64,000 nt of DNA from JAEUMD01 sp050246945 (GCA_050246945.1 JBFWVC010000004.1:215889-279888); one strand, 5' to 3'; positions 34,761-44,570 are shown, counted from the stretch's first letter. Notes: generated by a model from the letters alone, not told the origin. A program made the numbers and translations.

Positions 34761-35942
34761 ATGGACATTCATGAATACCAAGCGAAGGAACTTCTCGCAA
34801 AATTCGGCGTGCCCATCCCGCGTGGCGGCTTGGCTTACAGTCCCGAGCAAGCGACCTATCGCGCCAACGAAATCGGAGGATCGAAATGGGCCGTGAAGGC
34901 GCAGATCCATTCGGGTGCTCGAGGAAAGGCCGGCGGTATCAAATTGTGCCGCAGCGACTCTGAGTTGTGGGAGGCGGCCGACGAGCTTCTGGGCAAGCGT
35001 CTGGCTACTGTGCAGACCGGGCCGCATGGCAAGATCGTTTCGCGTCTCTACATCGAGGAGGCGACCGATATCGACCGCGAGTTCTATCTCTCCTACGTGA
35101 TGGACCGCGCGGCAGAGCGTATCGTGGTGGTGGCTTCGGCGGCGGGCGGCATGGATATCGAGGCGATATCCCACAAGGAGCCGGACTCGATCCTGCGCGT
35201 GGCTGTCGATCCGGCGGTTGGAATGCAGGCATTCCAGGCGCGTGAGTTGGCCTTCGGTCTCGGCGTCGAGCCGGATCTGGTGCAGCGGCTCGAGCGGATC
35301 ATCCTGGGCGCCTACCGCGCGTTCCGCGATCTCGACGCGACGCTGGTGGAGATCAATCCACTCGTGATCACGAAGGAGCGAGGTATCGTTGCGCTCGATG
35401 CGAAGATGTCGTTCGACGAGAATGCCCTTTTCCGCCGGCCGCAGATCTCCGAGCTTCGCGACAAGAGCCAGGAAGATCCGCGCGAGACATACGCTTCGGA
35501 TCGTGGACTATCGTATGTCGGTCTGGATGGCGACATCGGTTGCGTGGTGAACGGCGCGGGGCTCGCCATGGCCACTCTCGACATGATCAAGATTGCGGGT
35601 GGTGAGCCGGCCAACTTCCTCGACATCGGCGGCGGTGCCAGCCCGGAACGCGTTCAGAAGGCGTTTCGCGCGGTGCTCAAGGACAAGAACGTAAAGGCAC
35701 TTCTGGTCAATGTGTTCGCCGGCATCAACCGCTGCGACTGGGTGGCTAAGGGTGTTGTCGAGGCAATCAAGGAACTGGACATCAAGCTTCCGGTCGTCGT
35801 GCGCCTTGCCGGTACGAACGTTGAGGAAGGGCGCAAAATCCTCGAGCAGTCGAGCGTGTCTATCGTCGCCGCGGAAACGCTGGGGGATGCCGCAGAGAAA
35901 GCCGTCGCCGCTGCCAAGGGCAGCACGCAGGCCGCGGCGTGA
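34761..35942 (+). CDS. mtkA: Malate thiokinase (malate-CoA ligase), beta subunit
   Basis: A 393-aa SucC-like subunit that, with MtkB, makes malyl-CoA from malate, CoA and ATP. It has an ATP-grasp N-terminal domain (MDIHEYQAKELLAKFGVPIPRG, KWAVKAQIHSGARGKAGG, LVEINPLVIT) and a C-terminal CoA-ligase domain with NGAGLAMATLDMIK and NVFAGINRCDWVAKGV. Plain succinyl-CoA synthetase is very similar, and the serine-cycle setting is what identifies this as malate thiokinase. The ribosome binding site AAGGAGG precedes ATG 34761 by six bases. MtkB follows after 17 bp. Confidence 0.95.
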   Translation: MDIHEYQAKELLAKFGVPIPRGGLAYSPEQATYRANEIGGSKWAVKAQIHSGARGKAGGIKLCRSDSELWEAADELLGKRLATVQTGPHGKIVSRLYIEEATDIDREFYLSYVMDRAAERIVVVASAAGGMDIEAISHKEPDSILRVAVDPAVGMQAFQARELAFGLGVEPDLVQRLERIILGAYRAFRDLDATLVEINPLVITKERGIVALDAKMSFDENALFRRPQISELRDKSQEDPRETYASDRGLSYVGLDGDIGCVVNGAGLAMATLDMIKIAGGEPANFLDIGGGASPERVQKAFRAVLKDKNVKALLVNVFAGINRCDWVAKGVVEAIKELDIKLPVVVRLAGTNVEEGRKILEQSSVSIVAAETLGDAAEKAVAAAKGSTQAAA

Positions 35943-35959
35943 CAAGGAGGAGCTGAGAG

Positions 35960-36859
35960 ATGGCTATCTTCATCAACGAGAATACGCCGATTCTGATCCA
36001 GGGCTTCACCGGTCGCATCGGCACATTCCATTCGCAAGAGATGATCGACTACGGCACCAACGTCGTCGGAGGCATAACGCCGGGCAAAGGCGGCACAACG
36101 CATCTTGGCCGGCCGGTCTTCAACACCGTCAAGGGCGCTGTCGATGAGACCGGGGCAGAGGCGTCCATCGTGTTCGTGCCGCCGCCGTTCGCTGCGGACG
36201 CGATCATGGAAGCCGCGGACGCGGGTATCAAGTACTGCGTCTGCATTACGGACGGCATTCCCGCCCAAGACATGATTCGCGTGAAGCGCTACATGCGCCG
36301 CTACAAGAAGGACGCGCGGATGCGGCTGACGGGACCGAACTGCGCGGGAACGATCAGTCCAGGCAAGGCGATGCTGGGCATCATGCCGGGACATATCTAT
36401 CAGCCGGGTCGCATAGGCATCATCGGCCGCTCGGGCACGCTGGGCTATGAAGCCGCTTCTCAGATGAAGTCACTGGGCATAGGCATCTCGACCAGCGTCG
36501 GCATTGGAGGCGATCCGATCAACGGCTCATCATTTCGTGATATTCTTGAAGAATTCGAGAAAGATCCCGAGACGGACGCTGTACTGATGATCGGGGAGAT
36601 CGGCGGTCCGCAGGAAGCCGAGGCCGCCCAGTTCGCCAAAGAACACATGTCAAAGCCGGTCATGGCCTACATTGCCGGCCTGTCGGCGCCGAAGGGACGG
36701 CGCATGGGTCACGCTGGCGCAATCGTATCGGCATTCGGAGAGTCTGCCGCCGAGAAAGTGGAGATACTCAAGGCCGCGGGCGTAAACATCTGCCCGACTC
36801 CGGCCGAAATGGGTGCGACCGTCGCCAAGGTGGTCGCAACGCTCAAGAAGGTCGCTTAA
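35960..36859 (+). CDS. mtkB: Malate thiokinase (malate-CoA ligase), alpha subunit
   Basis: A 299-aa SucD-like subunit of malate thiokinase. It contains the CoA-binding Rossmann domain (ILIQGFTGRIGTFHSQEMIDYGTNVVGG), the TGPNCAGTISPG loop and the phospho-histidine motif MGHAGAIVS. It lies 17 bp after mtkA behind AAGGAGG, so the two subunits are co-produced. MtkAB and malyl-CoA lyase together turn malate into acetyl-CoA and glyoxylate, the latter being the substrate of SgaA. Confidence 0.95.
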   Translation: MAIFINENTPILIQGFTGRIGTFHSQEMIDYGTNVVGGITPGKGGTTHLGRPVFNTVKGAVDETGAEASIVFVPPPFAADAIMEAADAGIKYCVCITDGIPAQDMIRVKRYMRRYKKDARMRLTGPNCAGTISPGKAMLGIMPGHIYQPGRIGIIGRSGTLGYEAASQMKSLGIGISTSVGIGGDPINGSSFRDILEEFEKDPETDAVLMIGEIGGPQEAEAAQFAKEHMSKPVMAYIAGLSAPKGRRMGHAGAIVSAFGESAAEKVEILKAAGVNICPTPAEMGATVAKVVATLKKVA

Positions 36860-36923
36860 CGACCCGCGTGCCGCGACGCTTGTTGCGGCATAACCGGGGC
36901 GGGCACTGCCTGCCTCACTCCTA

Positions 36924-36947
36924 CTCCGGGGCGTTCGCGTCCCGGAG
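36924..36947 (+). terminator. Hairpin between mtkB and ppc
   Basis: Arms CTCCGGG (36924-36930) and CCCGGAG (36941-36947) enclose a 10-nt loop and are followed by ACCTCACTTTTCG. A smaller GCCGC/GCGGC hairpin lies at 36870-36889. There is no long T-tract. The 200-bp gap and these stems suggest that ppc expression is modulated separately from mtkAB. Confidence 0.45.
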
Positions 36948-37060
36948 ACCTCACTTTTCGTCGTGCGGCTGCGCGAATCCACTCGCCGGGCCGGACGGCG
37001 AGTGCACGAACTTGCTCTCGCATGCCTGGTCAGCAACCGCACGACAACAGGAAAACTCCG

Positions 37061-39910
37061 ATGCAGTCTGATGCCGTCAACGAATTTTCCCTCCGTGACG
37101 AGCTCCGGCGGTTGCGGGCGCAGGTTCCCGATGCGCCGCAGCTCAACCCGATCGTTTCCATTGCCTTCGACATGTCGCGCAAACTCGAAGCGGGCGAGGT
37201 TTCGCTCGACGAGCTCAAGGCCCTTGCGAGCCGGCTGATGGATCGCGCGTGCATCCACCGGGCGCGCAGATTGCGCGAGCGCATCGGATTTGTCGACCAT
37301 ACAGAGACGCTGAAGGAGTTCAGCGCATTCATCGAGAGCCGGCTTCCAGACAACGCCGGGGATAGCGATGCTTTCGAGGCATTTGCCGAGCGGTGGGCCA
37401 GGCCGCGCAATGGAATTGTTCTGACAGCGCACCCAACGTTCGGCCTGTCGGAGGCTCTGACACGACGCATGGTGGAAATCGCGCTGGCGGACGAAAGCGA
37501 GGCCGACGAGAAGCTCGGCGCGGCGCACCGCCCGGATGACAACATCGATCTTAGCTATGAGCATTCCCGCGCGATGGAAGCGGTGCGCAACCTGCGCAGC
37601 GGCTACTATGAGCTCCTCAATGTGTTCTTCAGCGTGACGGCACAGCGCTTCGGGGATCGAGCCTATGCCATGAAGCCGAACCTTGCGACGATTGCCTCAT
37701 GGGTCGGATACGATCTCGACGGGCGCACCGACATCCTCTGGAGCCGGTCGTTCGTTCTTAAGCTCCAGGAGAAGCATTCGGCGCTCACCGACATTCGGGA
37801 GCGTTTCCTCGCGATCCGGCACCGTATTTCCAACGATGACGGCATCATGCGGGTTGCGCGGCAGATCACCGGGAAGCTCGATCTCGCCATTGCCGCCGTC
37901 GACGAGCAGATCAAGGCCTTGTCGAACGCGCTGCAGGACGGCAGCGGCCTCGCGCGCGCGGCCAACGTCATCACTCGCGGCGACGGCTACAACTTGACTT
38001 CCACGCGACAGCTCACCTCGCTCATCGACGAGATGATCGCGTCTGTTGAAGCGCCGCAGATCAAGCGTCAGCTCGCATCGCTCAATGGGCTTGTCGGGGC
38101 AACGGGCCTCGGCACCGCGCATATCCACGTTCGCATCAATGCCAGCCAGCTCAACAACGCCTTCCGCGCTTTCGTTCACGAGCCATGGACGAGAGATCTG
38201 TCGGAGCGACAGGCGCTGCAGCGCATCGTGGAGATGATTGCCAACGTCAAGCAGGAAAGCGTCAACTTCCAGACGCTTGAGCTGGAAACGGCTACGGCGA
38301 TCCGGCAGTTCGCGCTCATTTGTCAGATCAAGAAGTACGTCGACGCGGACACACCGATCCGGTTCCTTATCGCGGAATGCGAGTCGCCGGCGACAGTGCT
38401 GATCGCGGTATTTTTCGCCAAGCTGTTCGGCGTCTCGGATATCGTCGACATCTCGCCTCTGTTCGAGACTCCGGAGGGTCTGGAAACCGGTGCGCGCCTG
38501 CTGGAGCGCCTGCTCGACGAGCAAGCCTATCGCGACTACGTCAAGGGTCGCGGACGGATGAGCATTCAGACCGGTTTCTCGGATGCCGGCCGCTTCATAG
38601 GACAGATCTCGGCTACGCTGGCCATCGAACGCTTGCATTTCGCACTGGCCGAGATGCTGGCACGCGCGGAACTGGGTGACGTGGAGGCGCTGATCTTTTC
38701 CACGCACGGGGAATCGATGGGCCGAGGGGCCCACCCCGAAGATCTCAAGACGCGGCTGCGGTACGTGTTTTCCGACGAAGCTCGTCGCCACTTCGCGCGC
38801 TACGACCTGCCACTCAAGCACGAGACGAGCTTCCAAGGCGGCGACGGCTACATGTGGTTCGCCAATCGCGGCCTTACCACGCGAGCTCTGGCGACGATCA
38901 TCATGGACGGAGCGCAGCCCGCGGAGGGGGAGGATGCTCTCTACGATCGTTCGAGCCTGACGCTGGATTTCATGCTGCGGCTCAAGGCATATCAGCAGAA
39001 CCTCTTCGCGCATCCGGGCTATCGCACCGTGCTTGGCGCGTTCGGCACTAACCTGCTGTTCAAGACGGGCAGCCGCGCAGTGAAGCGGCAGAGCGACCAG
39101 GCAACAGCGGCTGACCGTGGCGATCCTTCGCGCATGCGCGCTATTCCCAACAACGCGATCCTTCAGCAGTTCGGGTATGTCGCAAACGTGGTTGCAGGAC
39201 TTGGCATGGCGGTCGGCGCGGACCGTGAGCGCTTCCTGACGCTGGCGCGGAAGTCGCCCAGGTTGAGAATGCTGCTGGACATGATCGCGCACGGCAAGCG
39301 GCTATCGAGCCTCAATGCACTTTCAGCGAATGCGGCGGTTTTCGATGCAGGCTTCTGGGCGCTCAGAGCGTCGTGGGGGCGCGAGACGCATATCGAGCCG
39401 GCGCTGCGCAACCTTTCGACGTTCCTGCTCAGCGATACGCGTGCTGCCGCGATCAACGGATTTGCGCATCATCTCCGGCTGGATGCCATCGATCTCCATC
39501 ATATTCTAGAGACGCTGGGAATCGAGGGTGGAAAGGTGCCGGACGATCACCGGCTGGAACTCGACCTGCTACAAGCGGTGCGCCTTGCGGTCATCATGCG
39601 CATTTTCGTGCTGGCGGCGCAGCTGCCGCGCTTCGCGCAACAGAACGATACGACGCACAGCCAGATTCTCAATCTAGCGCTGGCGCTCGACGTCCCGGAC
39701 GTGGTGGGCTTCATGCGCGAGGCATTCCCTCACAAGGTGGCTGGCGGAGCGGACGTGACGGCTTTCGACGAGGTGGCGACGTATAGGCCGCACGGCATCG
39801 ATGATTACGGGCGTCTGGAAACGGAGATCCTGGTGCCGATGGAGAAAGCTTACGAACTCATCCGCGAGATCGGAACGGGTATCACGCACCATTTCGGCGC
39901 GTTCGGCTGA
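37061..39910 (+). CDS. ppc: Phosphoenolpyruvate carboxylase, divergent serine-cycle type
   Basis: A 949-aa protein expected to carboxylate PEP to oxaloacetate, the CO2-fixing step of the serine cycle. Typical blocks are recognisable but altered: H124 in TAHPTFG (usual HPTE), V215-GYDLDGR222 (usual MGGDRDGN), GFSDAGRFIG (usual GYSDSGKDAG), STHGESMGRGAHP (usual HGRGGTVGRGG) and MRAIPNNA. The C-terminus is FGAFG rather than the QNTG/RNTG ending that helps bind the inhibitor aspartate. A distinct feedback behaviour is therefore likely. It starts at ATG 37061 after CAGGA. Function rests on the remaining homology and on its place in the cluster. Confidence 0.88.
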   Translation: MQSDAVNEFSLRDELRRLRAQVPDAPQLNPIVSIAFDMSRKLEAGEVSLDELKALASRLMDRACIHRARRLRERIGFVDHTETLKEFSAFIESRLPDNAGDSDAFEAFAERWARPRNGIVLTAHPTFGLSEALTRRMVEIALADESEADEKLGAAHRPDDNIDLSYEHSRAMEAVRNLRSGYYELLNVFFSVTAQRFGDRAYAMKPNLATIASWVGYDLDGRTDILWSRSFVLKLQEKHSALTDIRERFLAIRHRISNDDGIMRVARQITGKLDLAIAAVDEQIKALSNALQDGSGLARAANVITRGDGYNLTSTRQLTSLIDEMIASVEAPQIKRQLASLNGLVGATGLGTAHIHVRINASQLNNAFRAFVHEPWTRDLSERQALQRIVEMIANVKQESVNFQTLELETATAIRQFALICQIKKYVDADTPIRFLIAECESPATVLIAVFFAKLFGVSDIVDISPLFETPEGLETGARLLERLLDEQAYRDYVKGRGRMSIQTGFSDAGRFIGQISATLAIERLHFALAEMLARAELGDVEALIFSTHGESMGRGAHPEDLKTRLRYVFSDEARRHFARYDLPLKHETSFQGGDGYMWFANRGLTTRALATIIMDGAQPAEGEDALYDRSSLTLDFMLRLKAYQQNLFAHPGYRTVLGAFGTNLLFKTGSRAVKRQSDQATAADRGDPSRMRAIPNNAILQQFGYVANVVAGLGMAVGADRERFLTLARKSPRLRMLLDMIAHGKRLSSLNALSANAAVFDAGFWALRASWGRETHIEPALRNLSTFLLSDTRAAAINGFAHHLRLDAIDLHHILETLGIEGGKVPDDHRLELDLLQAVRLAVIMRIFVLAAQLPRFAQQNDTTHSQILNLALALDVPDVVGFMREAFPHKVAGGADVTAFDEVATYRPHGIDDYGRLETEILVPMEKAYELIREIGTGITHHFGAFG

Positions 39911-40418
39911 GGCAAGGTTGCTGGGATCGTAGGGGGGGCGTGGAAAGCCTTACGGCATCTGTTTCGTGCGTGTATTTCTTCGCGGCACGAATGTGATCGG
40001 GGTCTTCTGATCCGGTCATGTTTTTGAAGTTCGTCCGCCACCCGCTTCGGCCGAATATTTGCTAGATGCTACCGGCGGCAGTGGCTTTGCGCACGATGCG
40101 GAGGATACGGCGGGTGCGGCGTGCGTCAGAGGGCCAGAGGCACCAGCAACAGCAGTAGAATGCCGGTCGCCGCGCGAGCGCAACGTCAAGCATGAATCCA
40201 TTGCGACGCCTGCGGTTCGATGCGGGTGGCGGGTTGGATCGCGGTGGGTAGTCTGGGACATTGCTGGCCATGCCACGGGAAGATGGCAGGACGTCAATCA
40301 TCTGACAAGTAGACAGCGGGCCGCCCAAAAGCGATCGTACAAGAGCCATTCAGGCCCAGGTGGAACCATTCTGCAGCGAGTGCCGAAACATTTGTGGATC
40401 GGGCGCGGGTGGTGCAGC

Positions 40419-41048
40419 TCATGTCTTCTTCGAAACATCGGTTCCGGAGAACTCTTCCTGGTAGACGTTACCCTGGTACTTGAGGTCATCGTGTATACCG
40501 ATGCTCGTCCGGTAGTAGATGTCGGCGACAGACCACTTGATGGTGCCGAAGGCGTATTCTCCCGCTGCCTTCGGATCGGCCTCGTTACGGGAGATCCGGG
40601 TCATCAAGTCCGCGCGCTGGAGGTGTGAGCTGTCGACGAATGTTCGGCCGAACCACTTGGTGGAGAGACGGTCGATCTCCGCCAGATCATCGTGCCAGCT
40701 CTGTCGCCAGTCAGGATCAATGCTTTCGGCCAGCCTTTCATCGAGGGTCCATGCCACCCTAGCGGCGCGTGCGCCCCGTGATACTTCGTCTTCAGGTATC
40801 AGCATCTCGGCGAACTCGTCGAGCAATGCGAATTCGGCAGGCGAAAAGAAGACGGGACGCGGAAGAGGGTTGCGTATCGGCGGCGGCACCATGGTTGTGG
40901 CCGAGCCGATGTGCTGTGCACGAAGGATTGCGGGTGTCCACAGATAAGCGGCTGCCACCGCGGCCGACGTGATTATGATGCGGCGGGACGGCTCGGCGGT
41001 TCGATCACGTGCAGCCGCGCTTTTCGCGCCAATTGGATCGGCGGACAT
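40419..41048 (-). CDS. Gluconate 2-dehydrogenase subunit 3-like protein, Tat-exported
   Basis: A 209-aa small subunit of a membrane-linked GMC dehydrogenase. A twin-arginine signal (SRRIIITSAAVAAAYLWTPAILRAQ, about residues 20-44) precedes the gluconate_2-dh3 domain, with PAEFALLDEFAEMLIPED and later FGTIKWSVADIYY. The Tat signal probably exports the folded FAD subunit as well, since that partner lacks its own signal. The start at ATG 41048 shares one base with the stop of the GMC gene (TGATG), so the two are translationally coupled. A longer frame to 41198 lies inside the GMC gene. No c-type cytochrome subunit is adjacent. Confidence 0.85.
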   Translation of the reverse strand: MSADPIGAKSAAARDRTAEPSRRIIITSAAVAAAYLWTPAILRAQHIGSATTMVPPPIRNPLPRPVFFSPAEFALLDEFAEMLIPEDEVSRGARAARVAWTLDERLAESIDPDWRQSWHDDLAEIDRLSTKWFGRTFVDSSHLQRADLMTRISRNEADPKAAGEYAFGTIKWSVADIYYRTSIGIHDDLKYQGNVYQEEFSGTDVSKKT

Positions 41049-42847
41049 CAAAGCTCGCCCTTCTTCAGAGCCTCTGCCATGTGATCGCAGGCGCGCCAGG
41101 CTAGAGCCATGATAGTCCAGGTGGGGTTCTGGTTGCCTGCCGAAACGAAGGACGAACCATCGACGACATAGAGGTTCTTCACGTCGTGCGACTGGCAAAA
41201 CGGGTTGAGCACACTCGTCCGAGGATCGGTTCCCATGCGCGCAGTGCCGACCTCATGGACGGACGAGCCTTCGGTCAACCGGGTGCCGTTCACCTTGGTA
41301 ATCTCAAGTCCGCAGTCCTCGAAAATCTCCTGCATGCGCGCAGTCATGTCGGCGCACATGTTTTTCTCGTTGTCGCCGTGCTTGTAGGAGAACCGGAGGA
41401 CGGGAAGGCCATGCACGTCCTTCATTTCAGGATCGAGCGACACCTGATTTTCGAATCGCGGGAGGACTTCGCCGAGGCCATACACATATACGCATGCCCC
41501 GGCGTAGTCGCGGACGGTTTTCTTATAGCCGGCGCCGAAGCCCTTCATCAGGATGGCCTGCTCGGGGAACATTTCCTGCCCTGCGGAGCCCTCCAGGCCA
41601 TAGCCGCGAATAAAGGTGCTGGATGCGGTCTTCTTGTCGAGGTTCTGGAAGCGGGGAATGTAAAAGCCGCCGGGGCGCCCGTCCTCGTTGCGCCGCTCGC
41701 CTCCAATACGAGGCTTATAAATCCCTTCGACGCGTGGCCCCATGACGTGTTCGGCGAGGTTGTGGCCGAGATGTCCGGATGAATTGGCGATGCCTTTCGG
41801 ATATAGCCTCGATCGGGAATTGAGCATTATCCGCGTCGATTCCAGTGTCGAGGCGCCGAGCACCACGACTTTTGCCCGGGCAGAATACGACTTGCGCGTC
41901 GAGGCATCGAGGAAAGCAACGCCGGTCGCCTTTCCGGTGTTCGCATCTATCTCGACCTCGTAGACGACCGCGTTGGTACGCACGGCGAGGTGGCCGGTAT
42001 CGTAGGCCGGGTAGATGAGGCCTGTCGGACTGTCGAAGGCGGCATGGATATCGCAGCCGCCAACACGCCGCTGGCATGCACCGCGACCCATGCAGCGGTG
42101 GCGGTATGGGTTGTGGGAAAGTCCGTCCGTCGTTACGCCGAGACGAAAGGGCGTGAGGATGCGGCCGGTGCCGGCAAGCTTCTTGCGGATCGCGACTTCG
42201 GGCTCGTTCAGGCGCATGGGGCGCTGGTAAATCGAGTCGGGCAGCCAAGGGATATTCTCTGTGATTCCTGAGATGCCGAGGTAGCGATCCACCTTGTCGT
42301 AGTAGGGGGCGACATCGGCATAAGATATGGGCCAGTCCTCGCCATAGCCGTCGCGGCTCGCCGCCTTGAAATCATAGTCGGAAAGGCGCAGGGCGAGACG
42401 GCCCCATACATTCGTTTTGCCGCCGAGCGCGCGCGCGCGAACCCAGGAGAACTGCGTGCCCGTGTAGGGGTGATCCTTCTCGTTGACGAACAAATCCTTG
42501 GTGTAGTCGGGGCCTTCGCCGAGCTGCTGCCAGTTCACGACGTTGGTATAGCGGCCGAAGTGGCGCGCATACGGCGGCTGGTACTTTCGGTAATCACTTT
42601 CGTCAATCACGTACGTGTCCGGCGGCAGCTTGCCTTGGCGCGGGTGCTCGTAGGGCCACTCGCTGCTTTTCAGAGTCGCAGTCGTGTCGACGTGGCGGCC
42701 CGCCTCCAGCAGCAGGACATCGAGTCCCTTGGCCGTGAGAACATTCACGGCCATGCCGCCTGCAGCACCGGAACCCACGACCACCGCATCGTACGTGCGC
42801 GACAGATCCAGCAACTCGGGATCGGAAAATTTCGGAGCCGGCTGCAT
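41048..42847 (-). CDS. GMC family FAD-dependent oxidoreductase (gluconate/sorbitol dehydrogenase-like large subunit)
   Basis: A 599-aa GMC flavoprotein that oxidises a sugar, sugar acid or alcohol and passes electrons to the membrane. The FAD-binding motif is YDAVVVGSGAAGGMAVNVL, followed by LEAGRHVD. The GMC signature region is RARALGGKTNVWGRLALR. A Cys pair in CMGRGACQRRVGGC may be structural. The C-terminal active-site region has SSVHEVGTARMG and DGSSFVSAGNQNPTWTIMALAWRACDHM, with His and Asn in the expected places. The start is ATG 42847; the frame extending to 42901 has no homology. It is the first gene of a two-gene operon with subunit 3. Confidence 0.9.
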   Translation of the reverse strand: MQPAPKFSDPELLDLSRTYDAVVVGSGAAGGMAVNVLTAKGLDVLLLEAGRHVDTTATLKSSEWPYEHPRQGKLPPDTYVIDESDYRKYQPPYARHFGRYTNVVNWQQLGEGPDYTKDLFVNEKDHPYTGTQFSWVRARALGGKTNVWGRLALRLSDYDFKAASRDGYGEDWPISYADVAPYYDKVDRYLGISGITENIPWLPDSIYQRPMRLNEPEVAIRKKLAGTGRILTPFRLGVTTDGLSHNPYRHRCMGRGACQRRVGGCDIHAAFDSPTGLIYPAYDTGHLAVRTNAVVYEVEIDANTGKATGVAFLDASTRKSYSARAKVVVLGASTLESTRIMLNSRSRLYPKGIANSSGHLGHNLAEHVMGPRVEGIYKPRIGGERRNEDGRPGGFYIPRFQNLDKKTASSTFIRGYGLEGSAGQEMFPEQAILMKGFGAGYKKTVRDYAGACVYVYGLGEVLPRFENQVSLDPEMKDVHGLPVLRFSYKHGDNEKNMCADMTARMQEIFEDCGLEITKVNGTRLTEGSSVHEVGTARMGTDPRTSVLNPFCQSHDVKNLYVVDGSSFVSAGNQNPTWTIMALAWRACDHMAEALKKGEL

Positions 42848-43058
42848 GTTGTGGTGTTGCCCCCTGACGCGACTACATGGTGCACGAGCACATATTGCCA
42901 TGCCTTCGGATCAAGTTGAGCGTCGCGCGCCACGCATGCGCTGTAAAGATCGCGTTTCTTGCGCCAACCTGCTGCACGAATGCACCACGCGGCTGCCTGA
43001 AGCACGATGGAGCGCCGAGGGGGCGCCCCATCATGGCAGTGCAACGCCCAACCCGCCG

Positions 43059-44570
43059 TCAACGGTCACGGTAAGGGTCGTGTTTCAGGCCCTGGATCTC
43101 TATCGAACCAGAGCCGGCAAGGCTGAGCTTGGAGCGGTATTTGAAAGTGATTCTCTCGATGAAGCGGTCGCGACCCTTCAGATCGTAGGGCTTGGAGGCT
43201 TCTCCGCCGCGTATGGTGCCGGCGAGCGGTACGTCCTCCGTGCTGCCGTTCCCGTACTCGATGGTCATGGAATGAAATTGGACCTCAGGTCCATGCACGA
43301 CCGCGCGGATCGCACGGAAGGTGCCCATCTCGCGCCCAACCTTGAAAACGTCGGTGTCCGCTTTCAAGAGGGCGGCACGCTGACGGCCCAGCGTCACCCA
43401 TTCCTCGCGCGGGCCAGCACCCCGGTCACCCATGCGGCGGTGGCGGCGTCCTTCGTCCTCCTTGCCGAGCAGCACGACCGTGGCATCCCGCTCACCACGG
43501 GCCAACCGTCCCCGAACCTGTACCATGCGGATGACGCGGCTCTCGCCGGCGAGGTCGATGGTCTCCGACAGATCGTTCTCGTTCAGCCGGTCACGGACGC
43601 GCGCGCGCTGCGTCTCACCGTTGCCAAAGACGATAATGACCTCTCGAATAAAGATGTCGCCGTCCTCGGCAAGGAAGCGCAGTTCGCCGAAGCGGCCTTC
43701 ATCACGACCGACATCGAACTCCACGAGGCCGTCATCATTGCGCCGCGTGATGCGCTGCTTGGCAATCGGAACAAAGCCGCCGAGGTCAGGGCGACGGCGC
43801 GGTGGCGTCGCGTCCCTTTCGCCAAGTAGCACCAGCGTTGCATCGCGTTCGCCGCGAATGGGGCGCGCCTCGACACGCACCGAGCGGATGAAGCGGCGGT
43901 CGCCTTCCAGGTCGATCACGCGGCTCATCTGATTGTCGTCAAGGCGATCCTCAACAACAACCCTTTGCGATTCTCCGTTGCCGAAGGTGATACGCACATC
44001 GCCGATGCGAACGCCGCCGTCGCCGGCCCGCAAGCGGAGCCTGGCAAAGCGGCCTTCGCCCCGGCCGAGATCGAACGTGACTGGCTCATGGCCGCGCCGG
44101 CTGATCATCTTTGTGTCGATCACCTCGAAGCGCGTGGTTTCCACAAATCCGGGCCGACGATCCTGCCGCAACTCTCCGTAGATGCGGACGATTGCGCGGC
44201 CGCGGAAGTCGGGACGTGCGCGGTAGACCATTTCGATCCTGCGCAGGTAGCTGCGTTCGCCCCTGAGGTCGACAGGGAATGCTTCGAGGCCGGCTTTCAG
44301 CTCGCGGTCGACGCGGAAGTCTTCGGCAAATCCGTTCTGATAAACAAGCCGCAGCGAAATAAGGTAGACGTCGTTGCGCTCTGCTTCGATGCGGAGCTGC
44401 GAGAAGCGAATGCCTTCGCGCTCGACATTGATGACGTCCCGATCAACCAGGAAGCCGACTTCCTGCTGGCCCAGCAGTACCCAATCGCGCTGTGCGCGCT
44501 GGGCGGAGGCGGGCAGTGCGATCATCAAAGCAAGAATGGCCAGGACTGCGGATCTCAAGATTGCCAACAC
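43059..44570 (-). CDS. Exported protein with four DUF2541-like beta domains
   Basis: A 503-aa exported protein of unknown function. From GTG 44570, behind GGAGGA, it has a clean signal peptide (residues 1-23, ending PASA) and then four tandem copies of one domain of about 105-115 aa. Each copy follows the pattern EGRFxxLRLxAxxGxxxIxxVxIxFGNGExQ, a variable acidic loop, xxxIDLxGxxRxIxxVxVxxR, GxRDATVVLLG. Arg-rich linkers separate the copies. The pattern resembles E. coli YaaI (DUF2541) and a beta-sandwich fold. The next two genes on the same strand carry one and three copies. No enzyme motif is visible; binding or structural roles in the periplasm are plausible. Confidence 0.75.
   Translation of the reverse strand: MLAILRSAVLAILALMIALPASAQRAQRDWVLLGQQEVGFLVDRDVINVEREGIRFSQLRIEAERNDVYLISLRLVYQNGFAEDFRVDRELKAGLEAFPVDLRGERSYLRRIEMVYRARPDFRGRAIVRIYGELRQDRRPGFVETTRFEVIDTKMISRRGHEPVTFDLGRGEGRFARLRLRAGDGGVRIGDVRITFGNGESQRVVVEDRLDDNQMSRVIDLEGDRRFIRSVRVEARPIRGERDATLVLLGERDATPPRRRPDLGGFVPIAKQRITRRNDDGLVEFDVGRDEGRFGELRFLAEDGDIFIREVIIVFGNGETQRARVRDRLNENDLSETIDLAGESRVIRMVQVRGRLARGERDATVVLLGKEDEGRRHRRMGDRGAGPREEWVTLGRQRAALLKADTDVFKVGREMGTFRAIRAVVHGPEVQFHSMTIEYGNGSTEDVPLAGTIRGGEASKPYDLKGRDRFIERITFKYRSKLSLAGSGSIEIQGLKHDPYRDR

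Noticed and set aside
37697..39292. 531-codon minus-strand open frame
   Set aside because: It lies wholly inside ppc, has Arg/Gln/His-rich composition without domains, and is explained by high GC; ppc has full homology on the plus strand.
39911..40418. Short minus-strand frames after ppc
   Set aside because: They have Arg/Cys-rich translations without motifs; one frame has a Leu-rich stretch but is closed by a stop just upstream.
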